Shown here: positions 1-5,967 of the stretch, piece by piece
Layout of the letters: the number at the start of each line of letters is the position of its first letter
Numbering within the stretch: the stretch's first letter is position 1
NCBI GenBank assembly: GCA_030830725.1
Contig: JAURMN010000145.1
Span: forward strand, 1 to 12,058
DNA from: Balneolales bacterium
GTDB lineage: Bacteria; Bacteroidota; Rhodothermia; Balneolales; Balneolaceae
Reading direction: 5' to 3'
Length of the DNA stretch: 12,058 nucleotides
The notes under the pieces: generated by a model
The model's input: only the letters and a program-made list of their open reading frames with translations
Told to the model about the DNA's origin: nothing
Databases searched by the model: none
Position numbers and translations under genes: made by a program

Positions 1-117
1 ACCCGAACTTTAGGGCATTCTGGTATGGAACAAACAAGCTGTTTCTAAACGCGGTTTTCTTTGGTGAGACCATCTCCGGCGCAACAAAAGAATAACATTT
101 TTGTGTGGCGCCGCCTT

Positions 118-140
118 GTCACGCTCTAGGTGAGCGGGAC
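118..140 (-). terminator. Imperfect hairpin just downstream of metK
   Basis: An inverted repeat with arms GTCACGCTC and GAGCGGGAC (9 bp with one mismatch) around a 5-nt loop lies 7 bp beyond the metK stop codon. It could fold in the transcript and end or stabilise the metK mRNA. No run of U follows directly on the metK strand, so a classic intrinsic terminator is not shown. In the rest of the stretch from position 1 to 146 I see no gene, tRNA or riboswitch that I can support. Confidence 0.35.
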
Positions 141-146
141 GGCTGT

Positions 147-1298
147 CTAGAAAGCGTTCTGAAGGGCGTCTACAGCGTCCAAAGATTCCCAAGGGAATTC
201 TTCTCTTCCAAAGTGACCGTAGGTTGCGGTCTGCCGATAGATTGGGCGCTTGAGGTGGAAGCGTTTAATAATTCCTCCAGGGGAGAGATCAAACAGCTTA
301 GAAACCACATCGGCAAGTTTTAAATCGGCTACCTTTCCAGTGCCTTGTGTATTGACATTAATGGAAAGTGGCTGAGAAACTCCAATCGCATAGGAAAGCT
401 GAACCAGGCATTGGTCCGCCAAACCGGCTGCCACAATGTTTTTAGCAACGTGGCGTGCTGCATACGCTGCCGAGCGGTCTACCTTAGAAGGATCCTTCCC
501 TGAGAACGCGCCACCTCCGTGCGCTCCCCACCCACCATAGGTGTCTACAATAATTTTACGCCCGGTCAACCCTGTATCCCCGTGCGGCCCCCCAATCACG
601 AATTTTCCACTCGGATTGATATGCAGAATCAAATCATTGTACGAATACATGGAATCAGGAATCACCTCCGGAATCACATATTTTTTGATATCCTCGGTAA
701 TTTGTGCGGTTTCTATCCCCTCATCATGCTGGGTGGAAATCACAATCGTGTCGATCCGCGCAGCCTTATTGTGTGCATCATACTCCACAGTAACCTGGCT
801 CTTACTGTCCGGTCCCAAATAAGGCATTAGATCGGAGTTTTTACGGATCCAAGCCAGACGCCGCAACAGATCGTGTGAATACTGAAGAGTCATTGGCATC
901 AACTGGGGTGTCTCACGGGTCGCGAAGCCAAACATTAACCCCTGATCCCCCGCGCCAAGTTCTTTGTTTTCCCCCTCATCAACACCCCCTTTGATATCTT
1001 CACTTTGTTTGTGAATCGTGGAGAGAACCCCACAAGACTCAGAATCAAATCGATAACTGGCCTTGTTGTATCCAATCTCGCGGATCACATCTCGAACAAT
1101 ATCCTGCACGTCCACATAGGCCTTGGTGGTTACTTCACCAGAAATAACAGCCAGACCGGTGGTGACCAGGGTTTCAACGGCAACTCTTGATTCGGGATCT
1201 TGGGCCAGAAGGGCGTCCAAAACGGCGTCAGAAATTTGATCCGCAACTTTATCGGGATGTCCTTCGGACACAGACTCTGATGTAAAAACGTTTTTCAT
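147..1298 (-). CDS. metK: S-adenosylmethionine synthetase (methionine adenosyltransferase)
   Basis: This cytosolic enzyme makes S-adenosylmethionine, the main methyl donor, from methionine and ATP, releasing phosphate and pyrophosphate. At 383 residues it has the usual bacterial length and appears complete. The N-terminus carries the ATP-binding stretch SEGHPDKVADQISDA (about residues 11-25). The two family signatures are present: GAGDQG at 115-120 and GGGAFSGKD at 261-269, the latter being the phosphate-binding loop. The ending, with GHFGREEFPWE (361-371), is also typical. The start is fixed by the standard MKNVFTSESVSEGHPDK beginning; no Shine-Dalgarno sequence precedes it. It lies 139 bp downstream of ruvB on the same strand and could be co-transcribed with it or use its own promoter in the gap. 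I saw no SAM riboswitch. Identification is secure. Confidence 0.98.
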   Translation of the reverse strand: MKNVFTSESVSEGHPDKVADQISDAVLDALLAQDPESRVAVETLVTTGLAVISGEVTTKAYVDVQDIVRDVIREIGYNKASYRFDSESCGVLSTIHKQSEDIKGGVDEGENKELGAGDQGLMFGFATRETPQLMPMTLQYSHDLLRRLAWIRKNSDLMPYLGPDSKSQVTVEYDAHNKAARIDTIVISTQHDEGIETAQITEDIKKYVIPEVIPDSMYSYNDLILHINPSGKFVIGGPHGDTGLTGRKIIVDTYGGWGAHGGGAFSGKDPSKVDRSAAYAARHVAKNIVAAGLADQCLVQLSYAIGVSQPLSINVNTQGTGKVADLKLADVVSKLFDLSPGGIIKRFHLKRPIYRQTATYGHFGREEFPWESLDAVDALQNAF

Positions 1299-1320
1299 GT
1301 AAAGGTACTTTTCGTGGGTA

Positions 1321-1326
1321 ATTATA
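1321..1326 (-). promoter_or_regulatory. Possible -10 element for metK
   Basis: The minus strand reads TATAAT 22 nt upstream of the metK start codon, a perfect match to the general bacterial -10 hexamer. It would give a short leader of about 15 nt. No convincing -35 hexamer is seen 16-18 nt further upstream, and a Bacteroidota-like host may not use this consensus, so this is only a candidate. Confidence 0.3.
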
Positions 1327-1386
1327 GAAATTCATTCTCTCTTGAGCTGCTCATCGCAGGTGTGGACGAACGAATCTGGACAAAGA

Positions 1387-1431
1387 CGGATTAAAATACA
1401 AAAATCCGGAATGTAGAGTTCACTCTATCCG
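1387..1431 (-). terminator. Hairpins in the ruvB-metK gap, possible ruvB terminator
   Basis: Reading on the minus strand just after the ruvB stop codon, a perfect 6-bp hairpin TAGAGT-GA-ACTCTA (1414-1427) is followed about 8 nt later by a T-rich stretch. A second 5-bp pairing, CGGAT with ATCCG (1387-1408, 12-nt loop), encloses that stretch. Another copy of CGGAT at 1427-1431 could compete for the same ATCCG. The element may end ruvB transcripts or fold in two alternative ways ahead of metK. The stems are short, so confidence is modest. Confidence 0.35.
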
Positions 1432-1437
1432 TAGAAA

Positions 1438-2517
1438 TTAGAATTCAAAGAGAGAACCACCCGTTCCCGAATCCATGGAACGTGTGCCCCTTGAAGACCC
1501 CACACTTGTGGGGGGCGCCCCCAGAAGCTCAAAGGTTTTTTCAGTAGCGGTTCTCCCTTTTGGGGTTCTTTGAAGAAATCCCTCCTGAATTAAAAACGGT
1601 TCATAGACCTCTTCTATCGTGTCCTTTTCCTCTCCAACCGCAACAGCCAGGGTCCCTAATCCCACAGGCCCCCCGCGGTAGTGATCCACAATGGTTTTGA
1701 GGATTCGGATGTCCATCTCATCAAGTCCGTTCTGATCCACATCCAGCGCGTTAAGAGCCAGGTCGGCAATCTCACGATCGATCACAGATCGATCTTCTAC
1801 CTGTGCAAAGTCACGGGTTCTGCGCAACAAACGGTTTGCAATACGGGGAGTTCCCCGGCTTCTGCGGGCGATTTCGTGAGCCCCTTCTTCCGAAAGTTCA
1901 AATCCCAGGATTGAGGCAGATCGCAATACAATCCGCTGCAGGAGTTCTACGCCATAATAGTCCAGCCTCATATCAATCCCAAACCGATCCCTCAGAGGCG
2001 CAGTTAACAAGCCCTTCCGGGTTGTGGCGCCCACAAGGGTAAACCGATTGAGTTCAATTTGAACACTTCGCGCACTCGGGCCCGAATCAATCATGATATC
2101 CAGCTTAAAATCCTCCATGGCAGAGTAGAGATATTCTTCCACGACGGGATTGAGCCGGTGGATTTCATCAATAAACAGAATATCCCCTTCTTCCAGATTG
2201 GTCAGAAGGCCCGCCAGGTCTCCTGGTTTATCCAGAACAGGGCCTGTTGTGGGGCGAAACTGCCTTCCCATCTCCCGTGCGATAATGGAGGCCAACGTGG
2301 TTTTTCCTAATCCAGGGGGCCCGGATAGCAATACATGATCCAGCGCTTCGTTACGCTTGCTGGCGGCCTTAATGAAGACCCTGAGATTATCCACAACTTT
2401 ATTTTGTCCAATAAACTCATCCGTTGTGGCTGGGCGGATGCTTTTGTCGAGCGCATCCTCGCTCCCGGTAGGATCCAGATAAGGGTTTTTCACAGGCTTA
2501 ACAGATTGATAATACAT
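1438..2517 (-). CDS. ruvB: Holliday junction branch-migration ATPase RuvB
   Basis: RuvB is the hexameric AAA+ motor that, with RuvA, drives branch migration of Holliday junctions before RuvC cleavage in homologous recombination and fork repair. At 359 residues it is slightly long. Visible motifs are Walker A GPPGLGKTT (66-74), Walker B DEIH (117-120), sensor 1 GATT (163-166), the LRDRFG arginine-finger region (175-180), sensor 2 GTPR (222-225), and a C-terminal winged-helix domain with RTPKGR (317-322). After the domain ends (about residue 333) there is a Ser/Gly/Thr-rich tail ending GGSLFEF. The N-terminus has an extra stretch of about 25 residues before the family-typical SIRPATTDEFIGQ. It stands without ruvA or ruvC in this window. 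Its start is divergent from ppk1 at 32 bp, and no Shine-Dalgarno sequence precedes it. Confidence 0.98.
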   Translation of the reverse strand: MYYQSVKPVKNPYLDPTGSEDALDKSIRPATTDEFIGQNKVVDNLRVFIKAASKRNEALDHVLLSGPPGLGKTTLASIIAREMGRQFRPTTGPVLDKPGDLAGLLTNLEEGDILFIDEIHRLNPVVEEYLYSAMEDFKLDIMIDSGPSARSVQIELNRFTLVGATTRKGLLTAPLRDRFGIDMRLDYYGVELLQRIVLRSASILGFELSEEGAHEIARRSRGTPRIANRLLRRTRDFAQVEDRSVIDREIADLALNALDVDQNGLDEMDIRILKTIVDHYRGGPVGLGTLAVAVGEEKDTIEEVYEPFLIQEGFLQRTPKGRTATEKTFELLGAPPTSVGSSRGTRSMDSGTGGSLFEF

Positions 2518-2519
2518 GG

Positions 2520-2543
2520 AAGTTAGTGCTTTATCCGTAACTT
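2520..2543. promoter_or_regulatory. Inverted repeat in the ruvB/ppk1 divergent gap
   Basis: A perfect inverted repeat AAGTTA-N12-TAACTT sits in the 32-bp gap between the divergent start codons of ruvB and ppk1. It could be an operator shared by both genes. The right arm begins TAACTTTT, close to the TAnnTTTG element of Bacteroidota promoters, and lies only 4 nt before the ppk1 ATG, which would make that transcript nearly leaderless. Six-base arms can arise by chance, so both readings are tentative. Confidence 0.35.
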
Positions 2544-2549
2544 TTCTTT

Positions 2550-4610
2550 ATGAGATCACCTTCCCATCGGGACTTTTTGAATTACGAGCTGAGTTGGTTG
2601 AGGTTTAACTGGAGGGTCTTAAATGAGGCTAAGAGAGAGGAACACCCTCTTCTGGAGAGGGTTCGCTTTATTTCCATTGTCTGTTCCAACTTGGATGAAT
2701 TTTTTCAAAAAAGGGTTGGCGGGCTTAAAAGGCAACAAATGGCCGGGGTTACAAACCTGTCCGTGGACGGCAAGACCCCCGAGGAACAATTAGCCCTGAT
2801 CCGGAACGAGGTCGTCTGCATGATGGATGACTATCGGACCCATTTTTTTGAGGTGTTGGTTCCACTCTTAAAAGAGCAAGGGATTGAGTTTCGGTTGTGC
2901 AAGGACCTGAATGAAACACATAAAGCCGTTGCAGAGCGATACTTTGAACGAAAGTTATATCCACTCATTATTCCGCTTGCCGTAGATGAAGCGCACCCGT
3001 TTCCATTTATTTCGAACAAAAGCCGTTCCTTTGCGATCAAGCTTGAACACCCCCAGACAGGGGAGCAACTTTTTGCCCGTATCAAAATCCCTACAAATCG
3101 TCCCCGCTGGATTCAAATGGAAGAAGAAGGCAAAACCATTTTAGTGGCAACCAGTGATATTATTCGAACCTATCTGACGCGGTTTTTTCCAGGAATGAAC
3201 CTGCTTGCAGCCCATATTTTCAGGGTAACGCGGAACGCGGATCTGGAGCGGAATGAAGAGGAGGCGGACGATCTACTGGAAATGATCGAAGAGGAGCTTC
3301 GAGAAAGGAGATTTGCGGAAACAGTACGGATGGAACTCGATGAGGCTACACCTGAGGATCTTCGCAAGTTTCTCAAGAAAGAGCTTAAGGTTAAAGAAGA
3401 GGATATTTATGACATTAAAGGCTCTATCGGGCTGGCAGATGTTCTGGAACTGGCTAATCTTTCGGGTTATGACCAGTTGCGATTTAAGCCATGGATTCCG
3501 GCGTACCATCCTGCCCTGAGGCCAGATCCGGAGGAAGAAACCCCATCGGATTTGTTTAAAGCGATTCAAACAGGGTTTATCGTTCACCACCCCTATCAGA
3601 GCTTTGCCTCAACAACCCAGAAATTTGTGGAAGCCGCCGCGGCCGACCCGGATGTGTTGGCTATCAAGCAAACACTCTACCGGACTTCAAGTGATTCACA
3701 GGTCATGCATGCCCTGATCCGCGCGGCAGAGGCCGGAAAGCAGGTTGCGGTATTAGTGGAGCTTAAAGCTCGATTTGACGAGCAGCAAAACATTACCTGG
3801 GCTCACAAACTTGAAAATGCCGGCGTACATGTGTCCTATGGGATTGCCGGGCTCAAAATCCACTCAAAAATGACGTTAGTGGTGCGAGAAGAAGGGGATA
3901 CCTTACAACGATATGTTCATATCGGAACCGGTAATTATCACCCCAAAACCGCCCAATTGTATGAAGATTTTGGGTTCTTCACCTGTGATGAAGAGATCAC
4001 ATCCGATGTGACAGAGCTCTTTAACAAACTCACCGGGTACGCCCCCACCCAAACCTATCGGCAACTTTTGGTGGCACCCAATTTCATGAGAAGTGAATTT
4101 ATTCGGTTGATCGACAGAGAAATTTCGAACGCAAAAGAAGGCAAGTTTGCCCGCATTATTGGGAAAATGAACAACCTCGAGGATCCGGAACTGATTACAA
4201 AATTATACGAAGCTTCAGGCGCTGGAGTGGAAATCGAATTGATTGTTCGATCCGTGTGCCGCCTGATTCCAGGAGTGGAAGGAATGAGTGAAAGGATACG
4301 TGTAAGATCGATTGTAGGCAGATTTTTAGAGCACTCGCGGTGCTATTATTTCGAAAACGCTGGAGAGTGCGAGATGTATATCGGCTCAGCAGACTGGATG
4401 CACCGGAATCTGGACGCCCGCGTAGAAGCGGTAACACCTATACGAGACGCTTCACTGAAAGAATACCTTCGATATGTATTGGACCTGTATCTCCAAGACA
4501 ATCAATTAAGCTGGACTCTGGACTCTTCCGGAGAGTACCAAAAAATAGAACCAAAAGAGGGTGAACCACCTGTTTCCAGCCAGCAAACCCTCATGGATAG
4601 TGTCAAATAA
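2550..4610 (+). CDS. ppk1: Polyphosphate kinase 1
   Basis: PPK1 reversibly moves the terminal phosphate of ATP onto a growing polyphosphate chain through a phosphohistidine intermediate; polyphosphate serves as a phosphate and energy store and in stress responses. The 686-residue protein has the expected length and domain order: N-terminal domain opening with YELSWLRFNWRVLNEA (12-27), head domain, and two C-terminal phospholipase-D-like domains. His438 in GLKIHSK is the expected autophosphorylated histidine and His595 in GRFLEHSR the second conserved active-site histidine. KMNNLEDPELI (539-549) and RIRVRSIVG (582-590) are also family hallmarks. The start fits the family N-terminus; no Shine-Dalgarno site is visible. 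It is divergent from ruvB and converges with an 11-bp gap on the sigma-like gene. No ppx exopolyphosphatase gene is adjacent here. Confidence 0.98.
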   Translation: MRSPSHRDFLNYELSWLRFNWRVLNEAKREEHPLLERVRFISIVCSNLDEFFQKRVGGLKRQQMAGVTNLSVDGKTPEEQLALIRNEVVCMMDDYRTHFFEVLVPLLKEQGIEFRLCKDLNETHKAVAERYFERKLYPLIIPLAVDEAHPFPFISNKSRSFAIKLEHPQTGEQLFARIKIPTNRPRWIQMEEEGKTILVATSDIIRTYLTRFFPGMNLLAAHIFRVTRNADLERNEEEADDLLEMIEEELRERRFAETVRMELDEATPEDLRKFLKKELKVKEEDIYDIKGSIGLADVLELANLSGYDQLRFKPWIPAYHPALRPDPEEETPSDLFKAIQTGFIVHHPYQSFASTTQKFVEAAAADPDVLAIKQTLYRTSSDSQVMHALIRAAEAGKQVAVLVELKARFDEQQNITWAHKLENAGVHVSYGIAGLKIHSKMTLVVREEGDTLQRYVHIGTGNYHPKTAQLYEDFGFFTCDEEITSDVTELFNKLTGYAPTQTYRQLLVAPNFMRSEFIRLIDREISNAKEGKFARIIGKMNNLEDPELITKLYEASGAGVEIELIVRSVCRLIPGVEGMSERIRVRSIVGRFLEHSRCYYFENAGECEMYIGSADWMHRNLDARVEAVTPIRDASLKEYLRYVLDLYLQDNQLSWTLDSSGEYQKIEPKEGEPPVSSQQTLMDSVK

Positions 4611-4622
4611 TACGAGGGGTTT
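4585..4622. terminator. Stem-loop across the convergent ppk1 / sigma-like gene ends
   Basis: AAACCCTC (4585-4592) pairs with GAGGGGTTT (4614-4622) with one bulged G, leaving a 21-nt loop. The stem spans the stop codon of ppk1 and touches the last base of the oppositely oriented stop codon. Because the two genes are only 11 bp apart, any terminator must overlap coding sequence, and this stem could serve both directions. No strong U tract follows on either strand, so activity is uncertain. Confidence 0.35.
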
Positions 4623-5173
4623 CAGCGATTTTCTTCCCGCCGAACACAATCTGCCAACAATTTTAGAATTCGGGACTTCTTCGTGTAGAAATTACTCAAA
4701 GAGAGACCAAAATGCTCCGAAATAGCCAACGGATCGCAACCCGGGTGGTCCACTAAAAATCGCACAAAGGCCTGATTTTCAGGGCTAAATTTCCGAATGC
4801 ACCCCTCCAGAATCATCTGTCGCTCTTTCTTCAATAGAGAGTCTAATTGATCATAGTTTACCAGTGGGTCTTCTACATTACCACCAAACGCAACAGAGCG
4901 GCGCATCTCCCGTACATATTTGATATACCCGTGCCTGCAGGTGAGCTGAAAGTACTTGAGAAGCCCCTCACCCGGAGCGATTTGCCCCTGCAAAATCCCC
5001 TCGCAGAGATAAGCCATACTGTGGTTAACAACTTCTCGGGCCTCGGCTCGATTCGCCCCCATTTGATATTCTAGATATCGAGTGAGTCTTGGGGTTAACA
5101 AGGCCATATATCGACTCACACCTCTCTCATCACCGTTCAAAACGGCATTATAAAATCCATATACTGGATCCAT
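4622..5173 (-). CDS. Small sigma-70-family-like protein (ECF type)
   Basis: A 183-residue protein with the layout of a two-domain ECF sigma factor, which would direct RNA polymerase to a dedicated promoter set. Residues about 10-93 look like region 2: a helical LTPRLTRYLEYQMG segment, then AEAREVVNHSMAYL in the place of the usual EDLVQETFLRL, then a basic HGYIKYVREMRR helix. Residues about 120-178 look like region 4, with a helix-turn-helix in DPLAISEHFGLSLSNFYTKKS followed by a hydrophobic/basic helix. The match is by pattern only and region 2 is divergent, so a sigma-like transcription regulator that is not a true sigma factor remains possible. No anti-sigma gene is next to it. It lies 87 bp downstream of the winged-helix gene on the same strand and may share its transcript. 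The start is supported by a strong ribosome-binding site. Confidence 0.75.
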   Translation of the reverse strand: MDPVYGFYNAVLNGDERGVSRYMALLTPRLTRYLEYQMGANRAEAREVVNHSMAYLCEGILQGQIAPGEGLLKYFQLTCRHGYIKYVREMRRSVAFGGNVEDPLVNYDQLDSLLKKERQMILEGCIRKFSPENQAFVRFLVDHPGCDPLAISEHFGLSLSNFYTKKSRILKLLADCVRREENR

Positions 5174-5178
5174 GACGT

Positions 5179-5185
5179 CCTCCTC
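5179..5185 (-). promoter_or_regulatory. Strong Shine-Dalgarno site of the sigma-like gene
   Basis: The minus strand reads GAGGAGG with a 5-nt spacer before the ATG at 5173, a near-ideal complement to the 16S rRNA 3' end. It fixes this start codon. It is unusual here: metK, ruvB, ppk1, topA, the Nudix gene and argS show no such site, and amn and radC only weaker purine runs. Confidence 0.75.
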
Positions 5186-5218
5186 AGGAAGTTAATCTGT
5201 CAGAGCGGGGTAGTCGAC

Positions 5219-5250
5219 CGGGTCTTTGCTCTTGTTAATTACGTGACCCG
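5219..5250 (-). other. Inverted repeat upstream of the sigma-like gene
   Basis: CGGGTC (5219-5224) and GACCCG (5245-5250) form a perfect 6-bp inverted repeat with a 20-nt spacer, between the winged-helix gene stop codon and the sigma-like gene. It could be an mRNA stem shaping expression between the two genes, or an operator. There is no following U tract, so a terminator is less likely. Function is unknown. Confidence 0.25.
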
Positions 5251-5260
5251 ACGGAACAAA

Positions 5261-5830
5261 CTAGAATAGAGAAACCTGATTTACAGGCGAACCCTGAGCC
5301 GCGCGGCTACCAGGGATTACATCCTGATCAGCATCCAGTTCGTTTATAAACTCGGGGACAAACCGCTTTCCAAATAAGCGCCTGCTTATCCCATCAAGAG
5401 CCTTTTCCCCATCCGGAGAAAGGAACAATACACCGTGAATATCTTCCTGGATAAATCCAAATTGCTTAAGATCGTTGATGATTAAATAGGCAAGTTTAGG
5501 TGAAACCCCGACCTGTGCTTCCAGGAATTCTCGATAACACGGCTCGGAGGCAATCTTAATTTTTCCCATCGTTAAAAACTCGGTATGGGTCATGGGATAT
5601 CCGCCGGAATTTTTTGTTAAGAGGCGATCCCAGGCGGATTGGCTATAATAGAGTCCAAACCACCATTTTCCCTCTCGAATCAGTTCGCCGGTGAGGCTAC
5701 AGCCCAGGTATTTACCCGGGGCTGCGCGACGCGGTTCTCCCCTAGAGCGATATAATGAAACCATGCTAGCCAGATCCAACTCGTGAAGATTAGGCGGGTA
5801 AACCAGAACAGGGGATTTGGTTGCGGCCAT
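5261..5830 (-). CDS. Unrecognised winged-helix-like protein with C-terminal QVSLF
   Basis: I do not recognise this 189-residue protein as a named family. Residues about 100-150 read like a winged helix: EFLEAQVGVSPKLAYLI then NDLKQFGFIQ as a helix-turn-helix, then GVLFLSPDGEKALDGI, which resembles the wing and following helix of MarR/PadR-type DNA-binding proteins. The N-terminal 95 residues are mixed, with an aromatic patch KWWFGLYYSQSAW (55-67). Residues about 162-184 look flexible, and the protein ends exactly in QVSLF (185-189), close to the sliding-clamp-binding consensus QL[S/D]LF. No signal peptide or membrane segment is seen, so it is probably cytosolic. It sits 137 bp after topA and 87 bp before the sigma-like gene on the same strand. 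No Shine-Dalgarno precedes the ATG. It may be a DNA-bound regulator or a replication/repair accessory protein; the function is inferred only. Confidence 0.8.
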   Translation of the reverse strand: MAATKSPVLVYPPNLHELDLASMVSLYRSRGEPRRAAPGKYLGCSLTGELIREGKWWFGLYYSQSAWDRLLTKNSGGYPMTHTEFLTMGKIKIASEPCYREFLEAQVGVSPKLAYLIINDLKQFGFIQEDIHGVLFLSPDGEKALDGISRRLFGKRFVPEFINELDADQDVIPGSRAAQGSPVNQVSLF

Positions 5831-5848
5831 GTAGGGTTAAGAAATAGT

Positions 5849-5865
5849 GTCGACTCTCTTTCGAC
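5849..5865. promoter_or_regulatory. Inverted repeat upstream of the winged-helix gene
   Basis: GTCGA-N7-TCGAC is a perfect 17-bp dyad located 19-35 bp upstream of the winged-helix gene start, where an operator or autoregulatory site would be expected. GTCGAC occurs again at 5213-5218 upstream of the sigma-like gene. The arms are only 5 bp long, so chance occurrence cannot be excluded. Confidence 0.3.
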
Positions 5866-5885
5866 GATCGTTCACGTTCTCGAAT

Positions 5886-5912
5886 TACGGGAAGCGGACA
5901 CAATCGCCCGTA
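5886..5912 (-). terminator. Hairpin between topA and the winged-helix gene
   Basis: TACGGG (5886-5891) pairs with CCCGTA (5907-5912), and GCG/CGC pairing inside could extend the stem. It lies 56 bp beyond the topA stop codon on the minus strand. It may end or stabilise the topA mRNA and separate it from the next gene. No U tract follows on the minus strand, so it is not a canonical intrinsic terminator. Confidence 0.3.
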
Positions 5913-5967
5913 GCAAAGCTCCAGAGCAAATTAACGCAAAATCTCCAGAATGAAGCAACGGTGGTTC

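Noticed and set aside
1..146. tRNA gene or SAH riboswitch downstream of metK
   Set aside because: No T-loop-like GTTCGAATC block with a matching acceptor stem is visible, and no SAH aptamer core was recognised.
10..323. Short open frames at the left edge on both strands
   Set aside because: They overlap the metK 3' end or lack any recognisable protein pattern, and no ribosome-binding site is seen.
519..830. Open frames of about 90-100 codons on the plus strand opposite metK
   Set aside because: They are antisense to firmly identified conserved coding sequence and have low-complexity, non-domain translations.
1299..1437. SAM riboswitch upstream of metK
   Set aside because: I looked for known SAM aptamer features in the metK leader and did not recognise any; a covariance-model scan would settle it.
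3273..3590. 105-codon minus-strand frame inside ppk1
   Set aside because: It is antisense to conserved PPK1 sequence with no recognisable domain, so it is a shadow frame.
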